A stretch of 64,000 nucleotides of DNA, from NCBI RefSeq assembly GCF_029227915.1, contig NC_079884.1, forward strand, positions 29,018,001 to 29,082,000, in the 5' to 3' direction. The translations under genes were made by a program, and so were the position numbers. Below are positions 1-10,501 of the stretch, piece by piece. Under the pieces are notes generated by a model. The model was given only the letters and a program-made list of their open reading frames with translations. It searched no databases and was not told where the DNA came from. Numbering within the stretch: the first letter of the stretch is position 1; every line of letters starts with the position of its first letter. Origin of the DNA: Hydractinia symbiolongicarpus (lineage: Eukaryota; Cnidaria; Hydrozoa; Anthoathecata; Hydractiniidae).

Positions 1-313
1 CAACGGTTCTGTCTTATATTCGTACCAACATTTATTTAGCGATAGTATTCGGATATTACTAGGTTGTATTGCTTTTAACATTGAAACGATTGACTGTGGG
101 AATTAATAGAACTGATTATGGACTGTGACCTTATAAATGTGATAAATGAGCCAATTGATGTCCAAAGAATAACATTCTTCTTAATTTGACATGATTGCTG
201 GAATTCAGCGATTACATTACGCTCTGTGGTAGCGTTTTATTTAAAAATTTAGATAAAAAAGTCTTTCCTTGCTGTGGGACCAATCCTGGCCGTTAGCACG
301 CGCTGAATAAATA

Positions 314-324
314 GGAACAGTTCC
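314..324. other. Representative 11-bp palindrome GGAACAGTTCC in a monomer
   Basis: GGAAC, a central A, then GTTCC form a perfect inverted repeat. It recurs at the equivalent place in dozens of monomers of one subtype, usually preceded by GCGCTGAATAAATA. The other subtype carries GAGACAGTTTC here, preceded by GCTGAAGAAATA, which breaks the symmetry. This is one example. Whether a protein binds it is unknown. Confidence 0.6.
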
Positions 325-361
325 AAAGACTGCATTTCATTGATTTTCTCGCGGTATAAGT

Positions 362-379
362 CCGTTTGAGTTACAACGG
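362..379. other. Representative dyad CCGTT-8nt-AACGG at the monomer junction
   Basis: CCGTT (362-366) and AACGG (375-379) are inverted repeats separated by TGAGTTAC. The pair recurs at nearly every monomer boundary in the window. Exceptions include copies with ACAATGG (34338, 36795, 38287), CAACAG (26097, 56178) and CAAGG (60276, 62140, 63631). The symmetry could be a binding site or chance. Confidence 0.55.
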
Positions 380-2081
380 TTCTGTCTTATATTCGTACCA
401 ACATTTATTTAGCGATAGTATTCGGATATTACTAGGTTGCATCGCTTTTAGCAGTGAAACGCTTGACTGTGGGACTTAAATGAACTGATTTTGGACTTTG
501 ACCTTGTAAATGTGATAAATGAGCCAGTTTGACTCTAAGAAATAACATTTTTCTTAATTTGACATGATTGCTGGAACTCAGCGATTACACTGGGCACTGT
601 GGTAGCGCTTTATTAAAAAATTAAGATAAACAAGTCATTTTTTACTGTGGGACCAATCCTAGCCGTTAGCTCGCGCTGACGAAATAGAGACAGTTTCAAA
701 TACTAAATTTCATTGACTTTCTAACGCTGTCAATCCGTTTGAGTTACAACGGTTGCGTTACATATTCGTACCAAAATGTATTTAGTGATTTTCTTCCGAT
801 ATTACTAAGTTGTATTGCTTTTAACAGTGAAATGATTGACTGTGGGAATTAATAGAACTGATTCTGGACTTTGACTTTATAAATATGATAAATGAGCCAA
901 TTGGTCTCCAAGGAATAACATTCTTCTTAATTTGACATGATTGCCGGAATTCATCGATTACATTAGGCTCTGTGGTATCGTTTTATTTAAAAATTTAGAT
1001 AAATAAGTCTTTTCTTACTGTGGGACCAATCCTGGCCGTTAGCACGCACTGAATAAATAGGAACAGTTCCAAAGACTACATTTCATTGACTTTCTAGCGG
1101 TATAAATCCGTTTGAGTTACAACGGTTGCGTCACACATTCGTATCAACATGTATTTTGCGATAGTATTTGGATATTACTAGGTTGCATCGCTTTTAACAG
1201 TGAAACGCTTGACTGTGGGACTTAATTGAACTGATTTTGGACTTTGACTTTATGAATGTGATAAATGAGCCAGTTTGACTACATGAAATAACATTTTTCT
1301 TAATTTGACATGATTGCTGGAACTCAGCGATTACACTGGGCGTTTCATTTAAAAACTAAGATAAAAAATTCAGTTTTTACAGTGGGACCATTCTTACCCG
1401 TCAGCTCGCGCTGAAGAAATAGAGACAGTTTCAAAAACTACATTTCATTTACTTTCTAACGGTGTCAATCCGTTTGAGTTACAACGGTTGCGTCACATTT
1501 TCGTACCAACATGTATTTAGTAATTTTCTTCCAATATTACTAAGTTGTATCAGTGTTAACAGTGAAACGATTGTTTGTGGGACTTAATTGAACTTATTCT
1601 GGGCAGTGACCTTATAAATGTGATAAATGAGCCAATTGGACTACAAGAATTAAAAGTCTTCTTAATTTGACATGATTGCTGGAACTCAGCGATTACACTG
1701 GGCGCTGTGGTAGAGCTTTATTTAAAAATTTAGATAAAAAACTTTCCTTGCTGTAGGACCAATCCTGGCCGTTAGCACGCGCTGAATAAATAGGAACAGT
1801 TCCAAAGGATACATTTCATTGACTTTCTAGCGGTATAAGTCCGTTTGAGTTACAACGGTTGCGTCACACATTCGTACCAACATGTATTTAGCGATAGTAT
1901 TCGGATATTACTAGGTTGCATCGCTTTTAACAGTGAAACGATTGACTGTGGGAATTAATTGAACTGATTCTAGAATGTGACCGTATAAATGTGATAAATG
2001 AGCCAATTGGTTTCCAAGTAATAACTTAATTTGACATGATTGCTGGAATTCAGGGATTACATTAGCCTCGCTGGTAGCGCT

Positions 2082-2105
2082 TTATTTAAAAATTTAGATA
2101 AATAA
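2082..2105. other. Representative AT-rich inverted repeat TTATTTA-10nt-TAAATAA
   Basis: TTATTTA (2082-2088) and TAAATAA (2099-2105) are exact inverted repeats. They are present in the many units that read TTTATTTAAAAATTTAGATA followed by AATAAG. Units ending AAAAAAGTC or AACAAGTC lose one arm. It may form a small cruciform or only reflect AT bias. Confidence 0.45.
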
Positions 2106-2255
2106 GTCTTTCCTAACTCTGGGACCAATCCTGGCCGTTAGCACGCGCTGAATAAATAGGAACAGTTCCAAAGGCTACATTTCATTGCCTTTCTAACGGT
2201 GTCATTCCGTTTGCGTAACAACGGTTGCGTTACATATTCGTACCAACATGTATTT

Positions 2256-2259
2256 AGTG
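2256..2259 (+). repeat. Target-site duplication, left copy (AGTG)
   Basis: AGTG occurs immediately before the LINE and again at 5343-5346 immediately after its A-rich tail. Uninterrupted sister monomers (for example at 6785 and 25351) read TTTAGTGATTTTCTTCC with a single AGTG at this place. Duplication of 4 bp is therefore the simplest reading. Exact length is uncertain by a base because the tail ends in A. Confidence 0.7.
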
Positions 2260-5165
2260 GCTATTTAAACATTAATAGTCTCAGAAACAAAATAATTGAT
2301 GCAAGAGAAATTCTGACAAAATTTTCACCTGATTATTTTGTATTTGCTGAAACCAAACTAGATGAGAGTTTTCCAAACGAACAATTCTATATTGATAACT
2401 ATGAAATTAGAACTAGAAAAGATAGGAACAAAAATGGAGGAGGGTTAATTGAATATGTTAAGAAAGGAATAGCCTGTAGACAAGTTAATGATATGGGTAT
2501 AACAAATAATGAAATCATTTGCTCAGAATTAACGATAAGAAATAAAAAATGGACAGTTATCAGTATTTATAGACCACCTCATTATTCAAACTTAAACAAC
2601 TTTTTTGAGGAATTAGAGATAGCTTTAAATAAAGCTCTATCTAAAGTCGAAAACATAATAATTATGGGTGATATAAATATCGATTGCCATAACTCGAACG
2701 ATTCTGGTTTCGAAACCTTAAATAATTTCTGTGATATTTTTAGTCTTGAAAATCTTGTCAAAAACAAAACCTGTTTTGCTAGTCCTAACGGAACAGCTAT
2801 AGATGTCATTCTTACAAATAGACCCAGATGTTTTCAACACACACTAACATGTGAAACAGGATTAAGTGATCATCATCAAATGGTAACAACATTTTTAAAA
2901 TCTCATTTAGCACGCTTAGCATCCAAGAAAATTATTTACAGAAGTTACAAAAATTTTAATGAAGCCAACTTTTTACGTGATGTTGAGAACGCAAATTTTA
3001 TTTGTAATAGTAAAGATCCTGAACTGAATTATGAAAACCTCATCAATGTTTTCACATCTATCATAGAAAAGCATGCCCCACAGAAGCAAAAAACTCTGCG
3101 TGGAAACGAGGCACCATTTATGACAAAAGAGTTAAAAAAGGCAATATATACAAGGTCTAGGTTCAAAAATAAATACAATAAAAATCCTACTTCTGAAAAC
3201 AAAATCACGTACAAGAAACAGAGAAACAAGTGTGTAAATTTACGCAAAAAGGCTATCAAAAACAATTTCAAAAGGGTAACAGAATCAGGTTTTATTTCCA
3301 AAAAAACGTTTTGGGAAACTGTTAAACCCTTGATATCAAATAAAAGTGGAATAAGCAAAGGAGATATAGCGATCGTTCAAAATGAAAGTTTAGTTACTGA
3401 TAAAAAACAGCTAACCAAACTTTTCAACGAATACTACATCAATATTTTAGAAAATTCTTGTGGCATGAAACCAAATCCTATAAAATATAAGAATGTAAAT
3501 GATAAGTCAAAAATGATTGAAGAAATTGTTGATAGTTTTGAAAATCATCCAAGTATCATTAAAATAAAGGAAATCAATGATTCTAACAACAATGAGAACT
3601 TCACATTCCAAGAAGTTGATGAAAATACAATTTCTAAACTGTTTAATGATTTAAACACCAAAGTATCAACAGGTGAAGATACAATACCATCAAAGCTGAC
3701 AAAATTAGCAAAAAGGCACCTAGTAACGCCACTAACAGATGCTATAAATAGTAGCATAGTTTCAAACAAATTTCCAAGCAAAGCTAAGCGAGCTGCTGTA
3801 ACGCCATTGGATAAGGGAGGAAAAGATAAAACTAAAATATCAAACTACAGGCCTGTCAGTGTTTTAAATGTTTTTTCTAAATTTTACGAAAGGGTTATGA
3901 AAGAACAAATAACCGCTTATATGGAATCAAAATTGTCGACCTTTCTCTCCGCCTATAGGAAATGCTATAGTACCCAACAAGTACTAATTCGCTTAATAGA
4001 GGAATGGAAGAGTAAACTTGATAAGAATTATGTGGTGGGTGCGATCTTGATGGATCTTTCAAAAGCTTTTGACTGTGTACCACATGACTTACTAATTGCG
4101 AAACTAGCTGCTTATGGATTTGACAATAAGTCTCTTCAATTCATTCTATCTTATCTTACTGATAGAGAGCAAGCCACTCGAATAAATGGGATCTATAGTC
4201 TATTTCAAATTATCTTATCTGGTGTACCACAAGGTTCTATTTTGGGACCTATCATATTCAATATATTTATAAATGATTTGTTTCTTTTTATAGAAAAATA
4301 TAAGCTACATAATTACGCTGATGATAACACAATATCCAACTTCTCAAATTCTATTCCTAATTTGATAAATACTTTAGAAAACGAAGCTAAAACTGCCCTC
4401 TCCTGGTTAAAAGAGAATAAAATGATTGCAAACCCTGAAAAGTTTCACTCGATAATTCTGACAAAGAATAAGGCAGATAATTTAGGTCTAAAATTTAATA
4501 TAGGAAATAAAACTATTGAAAGTGAAAATAACGTGAAATTACTAGGTGTGACTATAGACAATAAATTAAATTTTGACAGACACGTTAGTGATTTGTGTCG
4601 CAAAGCATCAGCCCAACTAAATGCCTTATTTCGATTTAGAAGTTTCTTATCCTTTCAAGCAAAATATATTTTAATTCAAAGTTTTATCTACGCAAATTTC
4701 AATTATTGTTCCCTTATATGGCATTTTTCTTCTTCTAAATCTTTATCTAAAGTCGAAATGATACAAAAACGAGCATTAAGATTTCTGTATAATGATACGG
4801 TAAGTACATACGAAAATTTACTTAAAAATTCCAGCAAGAGTCACATGAATGTAAATCGCTTACGGTCATTGTGTATAGAAATCTCTAAAACTATAAATAA
4901 CAGCAGCCCTCTTTTTATGAAAGATATATTTTGTTTAAATGATAACGGTAGGACAGTCAGAGAACAAAATACAAATAATTTGGTAGTCTCAAGGAAAAGG
5001 ACCGCGACTTTTGGAACTAATAGCTTATCAGCCCTGGGACCAAAGATTTGGAATAACCTACCATCACATTTGAAACGATGTGACAACCTTAAAGTTTTTA
5101 AAAGCATGATTAAAATGTGGGACGGATCTAAATGTAACTGTGATGAATGTAAGGTCCCTTTATAG
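2259..5165 (+). CDS. LINE ORF2-type polyprotein: AP endonuclease plus reverse transcriptase (5' partial)
   Basis: This protein would nick target DNA and copy the element's RNA at the nick. The frame is open from 2199 (GTG) to TAG at 5163-5165, 988 codons, but codons 1-20 are satellite, so I start at the junction codon 2259-2261. Numbering from 2199, the endonuclease spans about residues 21-235: NINSLR with Asn 24/26, AETKLD with Glu51, MGDINID with Asp158 and Asn160, and SDHH with Asp224 and His225. The reverse transcriptase spans about 500-800: NYRPVSVLNVFSKFYE (549-564), LMDLSKAFD with Asp619, SGVPQGSILGP (674-684), and YADD (706-709). Residues 800-988 are a thumb/C-terminal region with WNNLPSHLK and a closing C-x-C-x2-C (979-984), with no RNase H. 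There is no internal stop or frameshift, suggesting a young insertion. The first ATG in frame is at residue 99, so the copy probably cannot make a full endonuclease. Confidence 0.93.
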   Translation, partial: GYLNINSLRNKIIDAREILTKFSPDYFVFAETKLDESFPNEQFYIDNYEIRTRKDRNKNGGGLIEYVKKGIACRQVNDMGITNNEIICSELTIRNKKWTVISIYRPPHYSNLNNFFEELEIALNKALSKVENIIIMGDINIDCHNSNDSGFETLNNFCDIFSLENLVKNKTCFASPNGTAIDVILTNRPRCFQHTLTCETGLSDHHQMVTTFLKSHLARLASKKIIYRSYKNFNEANFLRDVENANFICNSKDPELNYENLINVFTSIIEKHAPQKQKTLRGNEAPFMTKELKKAIYTRSRFKNKYNKNPTSENKITYKKQRNKCVNLRKKAIKNNFKRVTESGFISKKTFWETVKPLISNKSGISKGDIAIVQNESLVTDKKQLTKLFNEYYINILENSCGMKPNPIKYKNVNDKSKMIEEIVDSFENHPSIIKIKEINDSNNNENFTFQEVDENTISKLFNDLNTKVSTGEDTIPSKLTKLAKRHLVTPLTDAINSSIVSNKFPSKAKRAAVTPLDKGGKDKTKISNYRPVSVLNVFSKFYERVMKEQITAYMESKLSTFLSAYRKCYSTQQVLIRLIEEWKSKLDKNYVVGAILMDLSKAFDCVPHDLLIAKLAAYGFDNKSLQFILSYLTDREQATRINGIYSLFQIILSGVPQGSILGPIIFNIFINDLFLFIEKYKLHNYADDNTISNFSNSIPNLINTLENEAKTALSWLKENKMIANPEKFHSIILTKNKADNLGLKFNIGNKTIESENNVKLLGVTIDNKLNFDRHVSDLCRKASAQLNALFRFRSFLSFQAKYILIQSFIYANFNYCSLIWHFSSSKSLSKVEMIQKRALRFLYNDTVSTYENLLKNSSKSHMNVNRLRSLCIEISKTINNSSPLFMKDIFCLNDNGRTVREQNTNNLVVSRKRTATFGTNSLSALGPKIWNNLPSHLKRCDNLKVFKSMIKMWDGSKCNCDECKVPL

Positions 5166-5342
5166 AACTTTGTTGTTATTATTGTTTATATATATAAAAA
5201 AAATGATTTTATTTAATTGTAAACATAAAAAAAAATTTAGTCGATTTAGATTAGTTTTCTTAATTACTTTTTTTTGGAAACTATTGTAAATATGTGAATA
5301 ATCGACTTTAAATAAATTGAAAAGAAAAGAAAAAAGAAAAAA
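5166..5342 (+). other. LINE 3' UTR and A-rich tail
   Basis: About 177 bp lie between the ORF stop and the resumption of satellite. The stretch is very AT-rich, with several A and T homopolymer runs. An AATAAA hexamer at 5311-5316 is followed within a few bases by an irregular A/G tail of GAAAA-like units (5320-5342). In CR1/Jockey-like elements the 3' end is what the reverse transcriptase recognises. The tail here looks like a degenerate short repeat rather than pure poly(A). Confidence 0.75.
5311..5316 (+). promoter_or_regulatory. Polyadenylation signal AATAAA of the LINE
   Basis: An exact AATAAA lies on the element's strand about 145 bp after the stop codon and directly before the A-rich tail. 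The position fits a polyadenylation signal. The sequence is so AT-rich that a chance hexamer is possible. Confidence 0.55.
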
Positions 5343-5346
5343 AGTG
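5343..5346 (+). repeat. Target-site duplication, right copy (AGTG)
   Basis: This is the right partner of the AGTG at 2256-2259. It follows the A-rich tail of the LINE and is itself followed by the normal continuation of the satellite monomer. Confidence 0.7.
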
Positions 5347-6784
5347 ATTTTTTTCCGATATTACTAAGTTGTATTGCTTCTAACAGTGAAAGGATTGACT
5401 GTTTGAATAAATAGAACTGTTTCTGGACTGTGACCTTATAAATGTGATAAATGCGCCTATTGGTCTCCAAGGAATTACATTCTTCTTAATTTGACATGAT
5501 TTCTGGAATTCAGCGAGTACACTAGGCCCTGTGGTAGCTCTTTTTTTAAAAATTTAGATAAATAAATCATTTTTTACTGTGGGACCAATCCTAGTCGTTA
5601 GTTCGCGCTGAAGAAATACAGACAGTTGCAAAAACTACATCTTATTGACATTCTAACGGGGTCAATCCGTTAGAGTTACAACGGTTGCGTCACATATTCG
5701 TACCAACATGTATTTTAATGGATTTCTTCCGATATTACTAAGCTGTATTGCTTTTAACAGTGAAACGATTGACTGTGGGAATTAATTGAACTGATTCTAG
5801 AATGTGACCGTATAAATGTGATAAATGAGCCAATTGGTTTCCAAGGAATAACTTAATTTGACATGATTGCTGGAATTCAGGGATTACATTAGCCTCGCTG
5901 GTAGCGCTTTATTTAAAAATTTAGATAAATAAGTCTTTCCTTACTGTGGGACCAATCCTGGCCGTTAGCACGCGCTGAATAAATAGGAACAGTTCCAAAG
6001 ACTACATTTCATTGAATTTCTAGCGGTATAAATCCGTTTGAGTTACAACGGTTGCGTCATATATTCGTACCAACATGTATTTAGCGATAGTATTCGGATA
6101 TTACTAGGTTGTATTGCATTTATCATTGAAACGATTGACTGTGGGAATTAATAGAACTGATTATGGATTGTAACCTTATAAATGTGATAAATGAGCCAAT
6201 TGATGTCCAAAGAATAACATTCTTCTTAATTTGACATGATTGCTGGAATTCAGCGATTACATTAGGCTCTGTGGTAGCGCTTTATTTAAAAATTTAGATA
6301 AAAAAGTCTTTCCTTGCTGTGGGACCAATCCTGGCCCTTAGCACGCGCTGAATAAATAGGAACAGTTCCAAAGACTGCTTTTCATTGACTTTCTAGCGGT
6401 ATAAGTCCATTTGAGTTACAACGGTTGCGTCACACATTCGTACCAACATGTATTTAGCGATAGTATTCGGATATTACTAGGTTGCATCGCTTTTAACAGT
6501 GAAACGATTGACTGTGGGAATTAATTGAACTGATTCTAGAATATGACCGTATAAATGTGATAAATGAGCCAATTGGTTTCCAAGGAATAACTTAATTTGA
6601 CATGATTGCTGGAAATCAGGGATTACATTAGCCTCGCTGGTAGCGCTTTATTTAAAAATTTAGATAAATAAGTCTTTCCTAACTGTGGGACCAATCCTGG
6701 CCGTTAGCACGCGCTGAATAAATAGGAACATTTCCAATGGCTACATTTCATTGAATTTCTAACGGTGTCATTCCGTTTGCGTAA
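5343..6784 (+). repeat. Satellite block right of the LINE
   Basis: The remainder of the interrupted monomer is 5343-5678. Further starts are 5679, 6046 and 6419, with lengths 367, 373 and 366. The interrupted unit begins like those at 6785 and 25351 and ends like the next unit of that series (7158), so it is itself a hybrid. The unit at 5679 combines the TTTTAATGGATTTC variant with the 7-bp deletion. The block corresponds to most of one five-monomer repeat of the adjacent region. Confidence 0.88.
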
Positions 6785-9700
6785 CAACGGTTGCGTTACA
6801 TATTCGTACCAACATGTATTTAGTGATTTTCTTCCGATATTACTAAGTTGTATTGCTTCTAACAGTGAAAGGATTGACTGTTTGAATAAATAGAACTGTT
6901 TCTGGACTGTGACCTTATAAATGTGATAAATGAGCCAATTGGTCTACAAGGAATTACATTCTTCTTAATTTGACATGATTGCCGGAATTCATCGATTACA
7001 TTAGGCTCTGTGGTAGCGCTTTATTTAAAAATTTAGACAAATAAGTCTTTTCTTACTGTGGGACCAATCTTGGCCGTTAGCACGCGCTGAATAAATAGGA
7101 ACAGTTTCAAATACTACATTTCATTGACTTTCTAGCGGCATAATTCCGTTTGAATTACAACGGTTGCGTCACATATTCGTACCAACATGTACTTAGCGAT
7201 AGTATTCGGATATTACTAGGTTGCATCGCTTTTAACAGTGAAACGATTGACCGTGGGACTTAATTGAACTGATTCTGGACTGTGAACTTATAAATGTGAT
7301 AAATGAGCCAATTGGACTCCAAGGAATAACATTCTTTTTAATTCGACATGATTTCTGGAATTCAGTGAGTACACTAGGCCCTGTGGTAGCTCTTTTTTTA
7401 AAAATTTAGATAAATAAATCATTTTTTACTGTGGGACCAATCCTAGTTGTTAGTTCGCGCTGAAGAAATACAGACAGTTGCAAAAACTACATTTTGTTGA
7501 CATTCTAACGGGGTCAATCCGTTTGAGTTACAACGGTTGCGTCACATATTCGTACCAACATGTATTTTAATGGATTTCTTCCGATATTACTAAGCTGTAT
7601 TGCTTTTAACAGTGAAACGATTGACTGTGGGAATTAATTAAACTGATTCTAGAATGTGACCGTATAAATGTGATAAATGAGCCAATTGGTTTCCAAGGAA
7701 TAACATTTTTCTTAGTTTGACATGATTGCTGGAATTCAGGGATTACATTAGCCTCGCTGGTAGCGCTTTATTTAAAATTTTAGATAAATAAGTTTTTCCT
7801 TACTGTGGGACCAATCCTGGCCGTTAGCACGCGCTGAATAAATAGGAACAGTTCCAAAGACTACATTTCATTGACTTTCTAGCGGTATAAATCCGTTTGA
7901 GTTACAACGGTTGCGTCATATATTCGTACCAACATGTATTTAGCGATAGTATTCGGATATTACTAGGTTGTATTGCATTTATCATTGAAACGATTGACTG
8001 TGGGAATTGATAGAACTTATTATGGACTGTAACCTTATAAATGTGATAAATGAGCCAATTGATGTCCAAAGAATAACATTCTTCTTAATTTGACATGATT
8101 GCTGGAATTCAGCGATTACATTAGGCTCTGTGGTAGCGCTTTATTTAAAAATTTAGATAAAAAAGTCTTTCCTTGCTGTGGGACCAATCCTGGCCCTTAG
8201 CTCGCGCTGAAGAAATAGAGACAGTTTCAAAAACTACATTTCATTTACTTTCTAACGGTGTCAATCCGTTTGAGTTACAACGGTTCTGTCTTATATTCGT
8301 ACCAACATGTATTTAGCGATAGTATTCGGATATTACTAGGTTGCATCGCTTTTAACAGTGAAACGATTGACTGTGGGAATTAATTGAACTGATTCTGGAC
8401 TTTGACCTTCTAAATGTGATAAATGAGCCAATTGGTTTCCAAGGAATAACTTAATTTTACATGATTGCTGGAATTCAGGGATTACATTAGCCTCGCTGGT
8501 AGCGCTTTATTTAAAAATTTAGATAAATAAGTCTTTCCTTACTGTGGGACCAATCCTGGCCGTTAGCACGCGCTGAATAAATAGGAAAAGTTCCAAAGAC
8601 TACATTTCATTGACTTTCTAACGGTGTCAATCCGTTTGCGTAACAACGGTTGCGTTACATATTCGTACCAACATGTATTTAGTGATTTTCTTCCGATATT
8701 ACTAAGTTGTATTGCTTCTAACAGTGAAAGGATTGACTGTGTGAATAAATAGAACTGTTTCTGGACTGTGACCTTATAAATGTGATAAATGAGCCAATTG
8801 GTCTCCAAGGAATTACATTCTTCTTAATTTGACATGATTGCCGGAATTCATCGATTACGTTAGGCTCTGTGGTAGCGCTTTATTTAAAAATTTAGACAAA
8901 TAAGTCTTTTCTTACTGTGGGACCAATCCTGGCCGTTAGCACGCGCTGAATAAATAGGAACAGTTTCAAATACTACATTTCATTGACTTTCTAGCGGTAT
9001 AAATCCGTTTGAGTTACAACGGTTGCGTCACACATTCGTACCAACATGTATTTAGCGATAGTATTTGGATATTGCTAGGTTGCATCGCTTTTAACAGTGA
9101 AACGATTGACCGTGGGACTTAATTGAACTGATTCTGGACTGTGACCTTATAAATGTGATAAATGAGCCAATTGGACTCCAAGGAATAACATTCTTTTTAA
9201 TTCGACATAATTTCTGGAATTCAGTGAGTACACTAGGCCCTGTGGTAGCTCTTTTTTAATAATTTAGATAAATAAATCATTTTTTACTGTGGGACCAATC
9301 CTAGTCGTTAGTTCGCGCTGAAGAAATACAGACAGTTGCAAAAACTACATTTTATTGACATTCTAACGGGGTCAATCCGTTTGAGTTACAACGGTTGCGT
9401 CACATATTCGTACCAACATGTATTTTAATGGATTTCTTCCGATATTACTAAGCTGTATTGCTTTTAACAGTGAAACGATTGACTGTGGGAATTAATTAAA
9501 CTGATTCTAGAATGTGACCGTATAAATGTGATAAATGAGCCAATTGCTTTCCAAGGAATAACATTTTTCTTAGTTTGACATGATTGCTGGAATTCAGGGA
9601 TTACATTAGCCTCGCTGGTAGCGCTTTATTTAAAAATTTAGATAAATAAGTTTTTCCTTACTGTGGGACCAATCCTGGCCGTTAGCACGCGCTGAATAAA

Positions 9701-10501
9701 TAGGAACAGTTCCAAAGACTACATTTCATTGACTTTCTAGCGGTATAAATCCGTTTGAGTTACAACGGTTGCGTCATATATTCGTACCAACATGTATTTA
9801 GCGACAGTATTCGGATATTACTAGGTTGTATTGCATTTATCATTGAAACGATTGACTGTGGGAATTGATAGAACTGATTATGGACTGTAACCTTATAAAT
9901 GTGATAAATGACCCAATTGATGTCCAAAGAATAACATTCTTCTTAATTTGACATGATTGCTGGAATTCAGCGATTACATTAGGCTCTGTGGTAGCGCTTT
10001 ATTTAAAAATTTAGATAAAAAAGTCTTTCCTTGCTGTGGGACCAATCCTGGCCCTTAGCTCGCGCTGAAGAAATAGAGACAGTTTCAAAAACTACATTTC
10101 ATTTACTTTCTAACGGTGTCAATCCGTTTGAGTTACAACGGTTCTGTCTTATATTCGTACCAACATGTATTTAGCGATAGTATTCGGATATTACTAGGTT
10201 GCATCGCTTTTAACAGTGAAACGATTGACTGTGGGAATTAATTGAACTGATTCTGGACTTTGACCTTCTAAATGTGATAAATGAGCCAATTGGTTTCCAA
10301 GGAATAACTTAATTTGACATGATTGCTGGAATTCAGGGATTACATTAGCCTCGCTGGTAGCGCTTTATTTAAAAATTTAGATAAATAAGTCTTTCCTTAC
10401 TGTGGGACCAATCCTGGCCGTTAGCACGCGCTGAATAAATAGGAAAAGTTCCAAAGACTACATTTCATTGACTTTCTAACGGTGTCAATCCGTTTGCGTA
10501 A
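6785..10501 (+). repeat. Two five-monomer higher-order repeats, ~1,858 bp each
   Basis: Copy 1 is 6785-8643 with starts 6785, 7158, 7531, 7905 and 8278 (373, 373, 374, 373, 366 bp). Copy 2 is 8644-10501 with starts 8644, 9017, 9389, 9763 and 10136 (373, 372, 374, 373, 366 bp). Corresponding units share diagnostic features: GTTACATATT plus AGTGATTTTC in unit 1, TTCGACAT with CACTAGGCCC in unit 2, TTTTAATGG in unit 3, TATTGCATTTATCATTG in unit 4, and GGTTCTGTC plus the 7-bp deletion in unit 5. Copies differ at scattered single bases only. Confidence 0.9.

Larger units (their letters stand above)
1..2259 (+). repeat. Satellite block left of the LINE (6 monomers plus 41 bp of a seventh)
   Basis: Monomer starts are 1, 374, 747, 1120, 1482, 1853 and 2219. 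Lengths are 373, 373, 373, 362, 371 and 366 bp. The unit at 1120 lacks about 11 bp around the GTGGTAGCGC block. The unit at 1853 lacks 7 bp in the AACATTCTTCTTAATTTG region. Units alternate loosely between two 3' subtypes, one with GGAACAGTTCC and one with GAGACAGTTTC. The units at 747, 1120 and 1482 have close relatives at 23869, 24242 and 24604. The seventh monomer (2219) is cut by the LINE after its AGTG at 2256-2259. Confidence 0.92.
2260..5342 (+). mobile_element. 5'-truncated non-LTR retrotransposon (CR1/Jockey-like LINE)
   Basis: About 3,083 bp of non-satellite DNA interrupts one monomer. The left junction follows TATTTAGTG (2251-2259). The right junction follows an A/G-rich tail (5320-5342), where the satellite resumes as AGTGATTTTTTTCC. 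Removing the element and one AGTG leaves 373 bp, a normal monomer, which confirms both edges. It carries one ORF (endonuclease plus reverse transcriptase), a roughly 180-bp 3' UTR, AATAAA at 5311-5316 and an A-rich tail. It has no LTRs and no RNase H domain. The 5' end falls at the very beginning of the endonuclease domain, so the 5' UTR, any ORF1 and the first endonuclease residues are missing, as is usual for incomplete target-primed reverse transcription. Clade assignment is from domain order and motifs only; Jockey, CR1 or L2-like are all possible. Confidence 0.93.

Noticed and set aside
22-40. Possible CENP-B box at TTCGTACCAACAT
   Set aside because: The first part fits TTCG-N4-A, but the required CGGG half is absent (ATGT or ATTT instead) in every copy I checked. 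The minus strand gave no match either.
2582-5107. Minus-strand frames of 62-109 codons inside the LINE, and one at its 3' end (5264-5470)
   Set aside because: They lie antisense to the endonuclease/reverse transcriptase frame or across the tail junction, and show no independent coding evidence.
2260-5342. Full-length, autonomous LINE
   Set aside because: The 5' end begins inside the endonuclease domain. There is no 5' UTR, no ORF1 and no in-frame ATG before residue 99, so this copy is truncated even though its remaining frame is intact.
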